From Heterostelium album PN500 (lineage: Eukaryota; Evosea; Eumycetozoa; Acytosteliales; Acytosteliaceae), in the NCBI RefSeq assembly GCF_000004825.1, contig NW_008805083.1:62001-126000 (forward strand): a stretch of DNA of 64,000 bases, written 5' to 3'. Made by a program: the position numbers and the translations under genes. Below are positions 46,410 to 58,575 of this stretch, in pieces. Within the stretch, counting starts at the first letter, position 1. Each line of letters opens with the position of its first letter. Under the pieces are notes generated by a model. It worked only from the letters and a program-made list of their open reading frames with translations, was not told where the DNA came from and did no database searches.

Positions 46410-48081
46410 ATGGACACATTCAACCCTTTGGTACCACAAGTTATCACTAATGTCGAGCATATTTATGGTGATGCCGCAGCTAACCAAGCTAGATATAAAG
46501 AGTTGGTCGATCGTTTCTATGAGCTGTACAATGACAGACCTGCATTCTTCTTCCGTGCACCAGGCAGAGTCAACCTTATCGGTGAACATGTAGACTACAG
46601 TGGATATCCAGTATTGGTATGGAATCAATAATATATATAATACTTTGTTTATAATTTTCTTATTTTAGTTTTGTTTGTTTCATTAAGAAAAGAAAAAAAA
46701 AACAAAAGAATATGATTATTAATTTTAATGATTTTAAATATATTTATTTATTTATTTGATTATTATTATTATTATTAGCCATTTGCATTACAACAAGATA
46801 CTATAGTTGCAGCTTCATTCAATAAATCAAATACACAACTCAATATTGCAAATGTAAACAATGAACAATTCTCTTCAAACTCTGTAGATATCACACAACC
46901 GGTGGAGATCGATATGTCAAAACATCACTGGACAAACTATGTATTGGCTGGTTGGAAAGGTGTACAAACTTCATCGCCAAACACTCAATTCAAATCACTT
47001 AACCTCTTATATAGTGGAAATGTACCAATTGTAAGTTTCTTTAATTTGAAACAGAGAGTAATACAAACATGTTTGTTAATATCTAGATGTATATGCTTAT
47101 TATGATTAGGGATCTGGTGTATCTAGTTCATCTGCTTTGGTATGTGTTTCGACATTGGCATTCTCATATATGCATCAATTGACCTACACCAAAGAGGATC
47201 TCGCCAATATCTCTGTAAAGTGTGAGCGTTTCGTTGGCATCGAAGGTGGTGGAATGGATCAAGCCATCTCCTATCTGGCCGAGGAGAGCACCGCCAAACT
47301 GATAGAGTTCAATCCACTGAGAACCAAGAATGTAAAGCTGCCAGGTGGTGTCTCTTTTGTTATTTCCAACAGCTTGGTCGAATCCAACAAAGTCGTTACT
47401 GGCGCATTCTATTATAATCTTCGTGTGGTCGAGTGTCGTCTCGCTGCCGTGCTGCTCACCAAGAAGCTCGGTCTCAACTGGACCGCAATTCGTCGTCTCA
47501 TCGACGTCCAAAACCTGTCGACTCTCACACTGGAACAGCTGATTGCCAAAACATCGGAACTGCTTCAACCCGCCGCCTACACACGCCAGCAAGTCGCCGA
47601 CGAGTTGGAGATGTCGGTGGAGCAACTGGTCCGAGACTACTTCCCCTCGGGAATCCAAGTGACTGCCGAGCATTTCGAACTTCAGAGACGTGCACTCCAT
47701 GTGTTCACAGAGACTCTGCGTGTCTACCAGTTTGCGCAGAGCTGCGCCAACAACGAGTCACCAGTCGACCTCGGTCAGCTGATGAACGCCAGCCACTTTA
47801 GTTGTGCCGAGCAATTCGAGTGCAGCTGTCCGGAGCTCGATCGTCTCACCTCAATCTGCCGAGATGCGGGTGCCTATGGTTCGCGTCTCACCGGTGCCGG
47901 CTGGGGAGGCTGTGTCATCTCACTCGTCCCCACCGACAAGCTCGCCGCCTTCACCGAACAAATCGAACAACAATACTACTCGAAACTCAACAAACTTCCA
48001 GCCGAGAAATCATCATACCTCTTTAGCACAACACCATCTTCCGGTGCCAGTATTGTAGTATTACCAGATCAACATGCTTAA
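46410..48081 (+). CDS. galK: galactokinase (GHMP family, GALK2-like length)
   Basis: Three exons: 46410-46616, 46779-47030, 47110-48081; 476 residues. GHMP kinase motifs are all present: galactokinase signature GRVNLIGEHVDYSGYPVL near the N-terminus, the ATP-binding loop GSGVSSSSALVCVS created at the exon 2/3 joint, the acidic catalytic region GIEGGGMDQAISYLAE, and the C-terminal GSRLTGAGWGGCVISLV. It phosphorylates galactose (or N-acetylgalactosamine) at C1 with ATP in the cytosol. The length and the HHWTNYVLAGWKGVQ line resemble the GALK2/yeast Gal1 branch more than the shorter GALK1, so GalNAc as substrate is possible. Exon 3 is far richer in G and C than the flanks. Confidence 0.93.
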
Positions 48082-50039
48082 ATAAATAAAATAATATAAA
48101 CAACTCAAATCTCAGAGATGAAAATTAACATAAATTTATTGTTCTAAATAATAATAACATTGTGGTTATTTTATAATCAATCTATCTAATCTATCGTCAT
48201 CCTAAATCCAATTATATTTTTTTAGTCGGGCGCGGAATAAATTAAACAAAGAGAAAATTCCCACTTTTTATTAGAAGTTAATCAAAACAAGGCATCAATA
48301 TGTTGGGATTTAGTTTTTCTGATGGGTTTTTTTGTTTTTTTTTTGTTTATCTTTTTGTGGAATGGGTCTTTTCACATATTTTTTTAAATTAAAATCTTAT
48401 TTTTGAAATTAAATACTCCAATGTTGAACAATAATCATTGTCAATATATATTAATTATTGTTAATTATAATTTTATTTTATTTATTTATTTATCTGTATT
48501 TTTTTTGTAATTCTATCATAAAAAAGTAGTAAAAAGATTTCTGTAAAAGAAAATAAAAAATTATAAAAAAAAAAAAGTAGGGTGAAAAAGATATTTTTAA
48601 TTTTGTGTGTTCAATTTCAAGACCAATAAAAATCCTTTACTTAAATAGCTATTCTATTCTATTGTTATAATTATTGTTTAAATTTGTAATAAAAAGCAAC
48701 ATTAAAATCGATAGAACAACACTTCAAAATAGTAATAGGTAATGAATTAATTTGTGATCATACAGTTTTCTAATTAGAAACTTTATAAAGTTCAAATATC
48801 AAGCAAGCATTTACAAATTACTCCCTACGACAAAGCATTTATGAATGTTTGTTGAGTATTAATATCACAAAGTGCACTTTGTATGACAGGTTTACTTAGA
48901 ATAGTATAGTTATTGTATTGTCTCTCAATTAATTGGAAGTATAGTTATTAACATTACCCAACAGAAGAGGAGAACAGTACAATAACAAACAACTAAACAG
49001 TCAATAACAAACAACATAGGCAACATCACATTAATAAGCAATAACTCTACAAATGGGGAATTGTTTAGCAATTTAATAATAAATATCATAATATTAAATT
49101 TTAAAAAAATAATTTATGTCCAAATTAACTTAACACACACACACATATAGAATAAGAATAAACAACAACCACAACCCACTCACACCACCACAAACAACAA
49201 TAATATCTATTAATTAATATCTACCTGTTGAGTATGTTCATTATATATTCAATTAAATTTAAATAAAATATTTAGATCTATCTATCTTCTTTTTTTTTTA
49301 TTTTATTATTGAATATTGAATTTGACCTGTTTGTTTCTATTTCATAATATTACTACACACATCATATGATATCATAAACAACATTTACATTTTATTTAAA
49401 CCTGTTTGATAGAAATAATAATAAAAATTGACAGGAAGTACACCAAATATACATATATATATAAGATAGATAGATAGATGGAATAATAATATCACTATTA
49501 TTAAATGTAAATTCAATTCAATTTAAAATCCAATAGTGTAAAGCAAACAACTAAAGTAACAAATAGATTTGTTTGAACAAATTTATTGACAATCTATAAG
49601 CTTTTATCATATATATCATCATTTTCATACTTTGCTATTTCAAATTAAAATTATAATCATTATATTATAGTTTTTTTTTATTTCAATTTAATAATAATTC
49701 GACTGGTCTTTTTGTTTTTTTTGAATTTTATATTTATTTTCTTTATAATTTCGACAAAGTTATATTAATAAACTATTTTAAATAGATTTAGATATTTTGG
49801 AAGAAAAAAAATAAATCTAGATCATCAATTTTTTGTTTGATCTTGGCAAGATATTTTTTTTGGTATTGAATTGATTTTTTTGGAAAACAAAAAATATCAA
49901 CTAAAAAGAAGGAGTAAAGTAGAGTATATTCAATAGTAGTAGTTAGTTACATGTAGTTGTATTTTGGTGAGAAAGAAAGGATAGGAAGAAGTAGAAGTAG
50001 AAGTAGTAGAATATAGATATATAGAAAGTAAATAGAACA
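48082..50039. other. intergenic region upstream of the CS-SH3 gene
   Basis: About 2 kb of AT-rich sequence with no supported gene. A short GATA-unit run lies at about 49466-49480 and purine-rich GAAGTAGAAGTAG units just before the start at 50040. Nothing else was seen. Confidence 0.55.
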
Positions 50040-53000
50040 ATGTTATATACTTGGCATCAATCGAATAATACAGTTGTCATCACATTTTCAACACCTGCAC
50101 GTATCAGTCGTGAAGATGTCATTGCAGAGCTGAGCGATGGCGTCAACTTTCAGGCCGGTGTAGATGGCTATGTTTTGCATATCGATGGTGTGCTGTCGGC
50201 AGCATGCAAATCGACAGTCAAGGTCAACCTGAAAGAGGATGCCAACCAGGCGATCCTCACACTCGACAAACAGTCGCCTGGCAAGTGGAGCGCGCTCCTC
50301 TCAGAGATTGCAGAGACAGCTGTACCTCGTGCACGTGTACTCTTTGACTATGTGGGAAGCGGTGCATCTGAGGAGGAAGGTGAACTCGCACCGCTGTACG
50401 CCAACGAGCTACTGCAAGTCGTTGCCAAAGACGAAAGCGGTTGGTGGGAGGGTATCAAACTACAAATGTCAGGTGTATTCCCAAGCAATTTTGTAGATGA
50501 TTTCGAACATGACTATCAAGAACAAGAAGGTATGTTATACATTATATAGATCTGATCTATTTGTAAACAAAACACAACACACTTTTATTCTATTCAAAAG
50601 CAACAGAACTCATGACATGACACAACTACAACAATACAAAGTTTCATTTCACTAGTTTCTGAAAATCTGGTCAAATCAATCACAAAAAAACAAAACCAAA
50701 AAAAAACGAAAAATGACAAATTTTTTGTTTGGTCGACAGAAATTTGTTTCAATTTTTCGATGATGGTTTGTTTGATGTGATATAGAAGTGGATAGTGTGA
50801 TTATCGATCTTTGCAAAGAGAAAAAAAAAAAAGCAAAAAAACATGGAAGAAAAAATCTGAATCTTGACCATATCATACTTCTTACATTTACCTTTTTTTT
50901 TCATTGGTTTTTTTCTTGTTTATTTTTTTCAAAGTGTTTTTACTATTTTTTTTATTTTATTTTATTTTCTTTAATGTTTTGTTTTGATTTATACCAAACA
51001 AGCAAAAATACTTTACAGTTTAATATATATCTCTTACAGTCCGATTAAAATTTTATTACAATTTTATTTCATAAATACATATCATTCATTCAACCAATAT
51101 TTATATTTTACAATACGATTAATTAACATCGACATACATCTAAATTTAAAACAACCGATTTCACTTCAAAACACACTCAAACACACACATTTAGTTTAAA
51201 TTGAACAGAATAGAAATATATATATATATACTACATAGTCACAACAAAAAGAAACAAATTTTTTAACAATAAATAATATTAAATTTAGATGTTGAAGCAT
51301 CCTCAGAGTTAACAAAGTTTGAAGAATCACAACAGCCAATCAATACAGGTAAGATTTAGAAGAATTTGATTTTGATCTAAAGAGATACTTGTATACTAAC
51401 CACCACTCTACTTCTCAAATTTTTTATTTTTATTTTTTATTCTTTGATTCATCTTGTTTCTCATCTTATCATCTAATGTTTTTATTACTTTTTTTTTTTT
51501 TTCTTAATGTTGTGTTATATTATATTGTATATTGTTCACACAACACAATCTTTATTCACTTCACTCTATATCTCCCCCAAAACTGCTTTAAAAATGGTTT
51601 GGTTTGGTTTGGTTTTTGGTTGTAACAATTGTGTTTGTGTTTTGTTTTTTGATTTTGGTTTTTTGAAAAACATCATCACCAATTTACATGTGAAAATCAA
51701 TTATCTCGAATATATTAAACAATACAATAGTTCAGAGAGTGGGAATCAGTGTAATGGGTGACGAATTAAAAAATAAACTCTTCCTAAGGAAGACAGCAGC
51801 ATTTTCAAGAGAGAAAAATGATGAAGAACAACAACAACAATCAAATCCAACTCCAATAGTTCCCATACAACCAATAACTCCACTTCCACAATCACAACCT
51901 CAACAGCAGCAACAACCTCAACAACAACAACAACAGTTTGTTCCTGTTCAACCTTCTATGAAGAAAAAACCTCCACCTGTAGTTCGAACCTATTCTACAG
52001 TGCAATCAACAGAATCATCATCATCAGCATCATCAGGCAGCAGTAGTAATAATCCACCTCCCATCACTCCAATTCTTTCTCAACAAAACTCGATGACAAA
52101 TATACAGCAGGCTCCTCAACAACAGCAAACAACCACAACAGCAGCAGCGCCACAACAACAGCAACCACAAGCAAAGAGTTCGCAACCAGCTGCTGCAGCA
52201 CCTAATCAACAGAAGGATGATCACAAGGAAAATAGATTGACATCACTCTTTAAGAAACCATTGAAAAAGATAACAGCTGTTGCAAATTTGATTCATAGCG
52301 ACGATGGTCACAAGAAAGATGGAAAGACTGTACGTGCAGTCGTATTATACGAGTTTGAAACAGAGAATCCAGGTGAACTACCATTGAAAGTCGGTGAGAT
52401 CATTACTATTCAATCGAAAGATCAGAGCGGTTGGTGGCAAGGAACCAATTCAAATGGTCAACAAGGTTGGTTCTCACACACATTCGTCGAGGAAGTCAAA
52501 GAGGAATCATCACAACAACAGTCACAAAAGAAAGAACCACCTCCATCCAAGCCACAACCACCCAAACCACAATCACAACCACAGCAACAACCACCTCAAC
52601 CACAATCGGTTGAAACCAAGCTTCAAGCGATCAAGGATACACCAAAACTAGAGCACGTCAGAAAACCAGGAGCTGCTCGTGGACGTAAGCCACCCTCGAG
52701 ATCAAGAGCATCCTATCTATTGCCACCAGACGAGCGTGAGGAACGTGAAAAGATGAGAGCACAATACTATTCACTCGCACCAAGACCCGGACTGAAAGAT
52801 TCCGATGAAAACACACCTCCACCACTCGGAGAGATAGAAAGTAGCCACAGCGACGGTGAGGAGCCATCAACACCACAACAATCGACACCAAATCCACTGT
52901 CTGCAAGCCAGCCTGTCGACAAGAAACCACCACCACCACTTGCACCAAGAAGAAATCCAATCTCTGCTTCCTCAGGTACAGTACCAAATAATAGTGGTAA

Positions 53001-55019
53001 CTCGAGCGCCAATACATCGGCGTCGAGCAGCGGAGCAGTCAGTCCTATTTCCCAATCCGGTGAGCTTCCACCTCCTCTTGCCGATCTCAATACATCATCA
53101 GATTCGGTAGTCGACAAACCATCGGCTGCCGCAGCAGCTTCTGCCGGCGGACAACCAGACAAACCGGTTGTCATGAAACCAAAGATGCCAATCATGAAGA
53201 AACCAGCAGCTAAACCAGCGGCAGCCGGATCTTCCTCCACTCCAGGTAGTTCAGAATCATCCACAAACTCGGCACCATCACCTTCACCAACTGGAATCTC
53301 GGCAACTCCACCCAACCTTCCACAGCTTTCCGATGAGGATAGAGAGAGAATCGTAGCAAAACCAATGTTGAAACCAACTCTCAAACCAAAGCCAACATCT
53401 CCACCAGCAGTCGCCACCTCTGAACCTGCAGAATCTTCAGACGATGGTGTACCGCCTCCATTAGGCAATCTAGAGCGTAGCTCACCAAGCAAACCAGCAT
53501 CGAACGAAAGTGGAATCGATACATCCAAACCAGAATTAATGAAGGTACTCAGACCAAGACAACCACCTCAACAACAACAACCACCAGCAGCAGCAGCATC
53601 AACAGATAGCAATGCACCACCTTCAACATCACCAGCACCTCTCAGACCAAAGCCACCACCCGTCGCCAAGAGAGATCCAAAACTTTCGTCCTCTGTCAAC
53701 TCTACACCATCAACATCGCCACCAAACTCAACCTCACCACCTGGCCACCCAAAGTACTTTATCACCACCAAGCGAACCAATACCATCTACTGAATCACAA
53801 CCAACTACAGTAGCATCCAGTCAACCAGAAGAAACACCTGTAGCTGTACAGCCACCAACACCAACACCATCATCAGCTCCAGTATCTGTACCAGTATCAG
53901 CACCAGCACCAGCTGCAGCTGCAGCGGCATCGGCTACACCATCGAGCACACCAAAGACAACACCAAAATCTACACCAAAGACAACACCAAGAACCTCTCC
54001 AACCTCATCATTATCATCGCCAATTGAATCGATTTTCAAGGAATTAGCATCGATCACCAGTCAAGTGGATGCAATTCCACTGCCAGAGACATCTTTCCAA
54101 CACCAATATCCAGCTTTACAAAATAACTTTTTATTCGATATATGCACAGAGTGTAGATGGCAAGAATTGGACCAACGACAGCAATCTTTCTCAATCCACC
54201 AAGATTCCATTGTTCCAACTGATATGGCCATTAATTTATTGTATTTTGTGTGAGGAGGTCGGACAAGAGGAAATGTCGAAATATATCTCTGATGTTCCAC
54301 TGGAATCGAAATTTGATAAACCATTTACCAGCCAAAAGAAAGCACACAATCCATTCTGCATCGGTGGAAACTTGGTTGAATCACATCTTTTATCGAATAC
54401 CTATCCAAATGCAGCTCAAAGAATTTCAAAAGTAAATACCATAATAACCTTTATATTTATTAAGAAATTACATTATCGACTAACATGTTTTATTTATACT
54501 TATTAGATTATTTTAAGACTTCAACAATTGGTAAATGGAAGTGTATCTTGTGATATGGCATGTTATCTTTCACAGAAATCAGAGAGTTCCGATGAAGTTA
54601 CCACTGCTCATCTTATAAAGAGTGCCGGTCTTATTAAGCAACCCGATGATATTTTAGATATTTACTATCAACTCAATTCTATTCAAATGAGTCCATCACA
54701 GATTGCTGCGCTCGCAGCTACCATTGCCGGTGAGGGTCTCAGTCCAATCACAAGCAACAAACTATGTAACAACAAATCAATTATCAACGGCATGTTGACC
54801 ACACTTAAGACCTGTGATCCATCATGCAGCAAGACAACCAATCGCTATGAAGTACTACAGCTCTCCAGTGATAGTGGTATCATGATGCTCATCGTACCAG
54901 GCGTACTCGGTGTAGCCATCTGCACAACCTCGACCAAACAACCCGAGGAACCAAGTACTTCCAACAACGAAAAACACAACGAATTCTGTAATCTTTTCAT
55001 TAAATCATTATCTAAATAA
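50040..55019 (+). CDS. CS domain - SH3 - SH3 - proline-rich - degenerate glutaminase protein
   Basis: Proposed exons: 50040-50529, 51289-51348, 51731-54431, 54507-55019; about 1250 residues if two one-base frame changes in exon 3 are ignored. Residues 1-95 fit a p23/NudC-like CS domain (YTWHQSNNTVVITF, YVLHIDGVLS, KWSALL). SH3-1 covers about 96-155 (ARVLFDYVG, GWWEG, GVFPSNFV) and SH3-2 about 380-440 (AVVLYEFE, GWWQG, GWFSHTFV). A Pro/Ser/Ala-rich region to about 970 repeats PPPL-x-x-[IL]. The last about 280 residues match the glutaminase fold in order (AQSVDGKNW, AHNPFCIGG, DDILDIYYQLNSIQ, LAATIAGEGLSPIT, LIVPGVLGVAI) but lack Ser-x-x-Lys. The two frame changes lie near 53743-53753 and 54128-54132. 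Introns 1 and 2 (759 and 382 bp) are long, so two separate genes remain possible. Confidence 0.75.
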
Positions 55020-56480
55020 ATAAAAAATGGAATAAAATAAAAAAAAATAAATACAGATATAAATATTAACAAAAGAAAGAAGAAAACTAAAAAAAAAAGG
55101 TTTTTTTATCATTCATGTCATATCGTAACTTAAACAACTATTTTTTTTATTTCTTTCAATGAAGATTTAAATATTATCTTGTTGGAAATATTGAAAAGGT
55201 GGTAAACCTTTTTGTATCATGACTATGCTGTTTGGACAACATCAAATTTGGCAGTGCCCTCCTCAAAAATTTTATTAAGAAAAAAATAAAAAGGGTTTTC
55301 AATTTATTTGAATTTTTCAAAGTTTGAAAAAAATTGAGCAAACCCATCAATAAACAGTACCTTTTTTGTTTTTGTTTTTTTTTTTTTTGATTAATATTTT
55401 GGTTTTTTTCTTTTTTACAGCTAATAGTCAAGAAACATAACATTGTAATAGTAAATTAATATTCAAACAAACAAATCCTATAGGATATCAACACAGTCAA
55501 ATAAAGAAATTCATTCAACCATCTAATTGGATTATTTACAAAAAGTACAAAACAGAGCAGAACATCAAACTAGTAATAGTAGTAGATACAGCAACTAAAT
55601 TTATTTATTTATTTATTTATTTAATTCCAACATTCGGTATGAACAGTCAACATAATGTTATTCATTTCAATCATGATTTAAATCTATTTTTTCTAGAAGA
55701 ATAATAAACATATTAATATTTTTTTTTATTGATTCGTTTCGTTTAATTTATAAATTGTCTTGTTTTCGATTTGTTGTTGTTGTTTGTTTGTTCACAATAA
55801 ATATTTATTTATTTATCAAGATCACCAAGATTAAACAAAACCTCGACAAGACACAAAGAATAACAAATAAAAAATGAAAATAAAAATAAAGATCGATCAA
55901 AAAATAAACACCAACAATCAAAATCAAAACAATAACAATAACACCACCACATATAACAAAAATACAATCAAAATCAACAACACACAGTAGTAGAGAAAGC
56001 AATTGTGTCAAAAACAATAATAATTAAAAAAAACCAACATAATAAATAAATACTATTATTACAACTATAAAAAATAAAATAAATAAAATAAAAAAATCAA
56101 ACAACATTTCTTCATTTCAAAATTCACAATCAAATCAATCAAACAATCCATCACCAAATTTAATTTTTAAAAAAAGATTGATAAAAAAAAAAAAAGCAAA
56201 ACAAAAAACAAAAACAGAAAGAACATAAATAACTAACTGTTTAGTCTATTTATTTTATTTTATTTTTCTATTTTTATTCACAAATCTTTGAATTAATAAG
56301 TTCAAAACACAACACAAATCAAATCAAATTTCAAATTGTACCATAGTAGCAATAGTTTTATAACAAAAATAAACTAACAATTTAATATTATATTTTATTA
56401 TAGTAGTAGTATTTATAATATATATTAAAAAAAAAAACAGTAATTTTACGATAATCATAGATAGATAAGTTATATAAACC
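55020..56480. other. intergenic region upstream of the Rac gene
   Basis: About 1.46 kb AT-rich, with TTTA repeats near 55600 and poly-A runs. No gene, RNA or repeat that I can support. Confidence 0.55.
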
Positions 56481-57690
56481 ATGGCAACAGGTATTAAGAA
56501 AACAGTAAAAGTTGTAGTTGTTGGAGATGGTGCTGTTGGAAAGGTAAAAATCACGTGATTTACTTGTTTTGATCATCGGTCGAAACCAAACCAAATCAGT
56601 CAATATAAAATATTAACATTGTTTATATCTCTTTATTTTAGACATCTCTTTTGATTTTATATACTACTAAAGCATTCCCTAAAGATTATGTTCCAACAGT
56701 TTTTGGTATGTCTTGTTGAAAACATCATAATCATCACTCTCATTGTCATGACACGACATTTCAAACATCAACAACAACAACACAGTTCAGTTCAAGACTA
56801 ACATTCAAAACATACAATATCAAACTTTAGATAACTTTAATTGTCTTGAAATGTACGATAACAAGCCTGTAAATTTAGTTCTCTGGGATACAGCCGGTCA
56901 AGAAGATTACGATAATCTCAGACCACTTTCATATCCACAAGTAGGTCATCATCATCAAAATATTAGAATTATAGATATAGACATAGATTTTAGATATATA
57001 TAAATATATAGATAGATAGATAGATAGATTTTAGATTAAACAATACAAAAAGAAGAAAAGAAAAAGAGATGATTGAAAAAAAAAAAAAAAAACAAAAAAC
57101 AAAAAAGGAATAACAATATATTAATATTTCTATTTTATTATTATTTAATTTTTTAGACCGATGTATTTTTGATATGCTATTCAGTGGTGAAGAGAGATTC
57201 TTTAGATAATATTAAATATAAATGGTTGAAAGAGATCAATCAGAGTAATTCGGGAACACCGATCATCTTGGTGGGTACCAAGACCGATTTGAGAGAGGAC
57301 AAGAAGACACTGGCTTCACTGCAAGAGGTGAACCAAGAGCCGGTTTCACGAGACGAAGGTATCGCTTTGGCAAAGGAGATTGGTGCCGTACAGTTTTTCG
57401 AATGTTCCGCACTCACTGGTAGCGGTGTAAATGATATCTTTGCGCAAGCGATCAAAGCAGCTTTCAACAAACAATCACCTGCGCCCGCCTCCTCCTCAAA
57501 GAAACCCACCTCGAAATCAACATCGTCCTCTTCAAAATCATCGTCATCGTCAAGCGCATCCAGCAGCAGTTCGACCACCTCTACCACCTCTACCTCTAGT
57601 TCCGCTTCAAAGTCTGCACCCGGCGAAAAGAAACTCAGTTGGGGATTATTTAGAAAGAAAGATAAAGATGAGAAGAAAACAACCAAATAA
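56481..57690 (+). CDS. Rho/Rac family small GTPase with Ser-rich tail and no CAAX box
   Basis: Four exons: 56481-56543, 56642-56705, 56831-56940, 57157-57690; 256 residues, longer than the usual 190-200. The G domain shows G1 GDGAVGKT (split by intron 1 after Lys), switch I DYVPTVFDNF, G3 [20 protein letters not shown] (Rho/Rac hallmark), G4 TKTDLRED, the Rho insert region and G5 ECSAL. After residue about 190 comes a long Ser/Thr/Ala tract, then [20 protein letters not shown] at the end. There is no C-terminal cysteine, so it cannot be prenylated in the normal way; the basic cluster may bind membrane lipids instead. Role: actin or membrane regulation, inferred from family. Confidence 0.92.
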
Positions 57691-58575
57691 TCAACAAAAC
57701 AAAAAAAAAAAAAGAAACAAACAACAACCAACCAACCAATAACATTCATTCACCATCACCAAATAATCTATAAACTTTTTTGTTAAATAATTTAAACAAA
57801 TTATAATGTTTATAGAGTTTTTTTTTTATTTCTTTTTATTATATATATATATCTCTATCTATCTTACATTAACATACAATAATTCACCACCACAAATTTT
57901 AAAACAAATCATAACATAACATAACAATCATTGTTTAGTATAATTATATAATATTAATGCCACCTTTAAACAAATAATAATAACAAAAGAAAAAAATAGA
58001 AAAAAATAGAAAAAAAAAAAAAAAAGAAAAAAACAACTTAAATTATTTTATACTTTATTTATGATTATTAGTAACAAAAACTAAAAGTCAATTACATTCC
58101 AATGTTTGGTGATATTACAAGTATTCAAATCTATCTTCCACAACATGCAAACTTCGAATGTCGTTTGGCGATGTGGAAACAATTAATTTATTATAATAAA
58201 ATAACATTTAAAATTAAAACAATTTTTCGAAAGAGTTTTGAGATTTTTTTTGAAAGGTGGGATCGATCTTGTTGTGTTTTTAATAACACATTTTTGTTTA
58301 CTATTTATTTATTAATATAAATATTAAACAAATAAGATAGTGTTACTTTTAAAAACTATATATATATATATATATATTTATTGATTATTCGTTATTGTTA
58401 TATTATATTACTTTTTCTATTTATATATCTATATTCTTTTAAAGCAATAAATTTTAGAGGCAATGTTATGTTATCACATCTATTATTAAAGTATATATTG
58501 TAAGTATCTTTGTTTACTTTTTAGATTATAAATTGAATCAATTTATTTATTAACCAACAAAAATTTTTTTTTAAA
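57691..58575. other. spacer between Rac and FNIP genes
   Basis: AT-rich, with TA repeats at about 58360-58378. A 72-codon open stretch at 58102-58320 starts with 26 residues of protein-like composition (MFGDITSIQIYLPQ...) but soon turns into spacer-like sequence. It may be a gene remnant; I do not call it. Confidence 0.5.

Noticed and set aside
47164-47700. 178-codon minus-strand frame opposite galactokinase
   Set aside because: Shadow of the galactokinase coding strand, which has all GHMP motifs.
52767-53528. 253-codon minus-strand frame opposite the SH3/glutaminase gene
   Set aside because: Complement of a Pro/Ser-rich coding region; it has Gly/Val-rich composition and no domain.
57240-57749. 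169-codon minus-strand frame opposite the Rac gene
   Set aside because: Shadow of the Rac exon and its Ser tract.
58102-58320. Possible short gene before the FNIP gene
   Set aside because: Only the first about 26 residues look protein-like; the remainder is AT spacer. At best a remnant.
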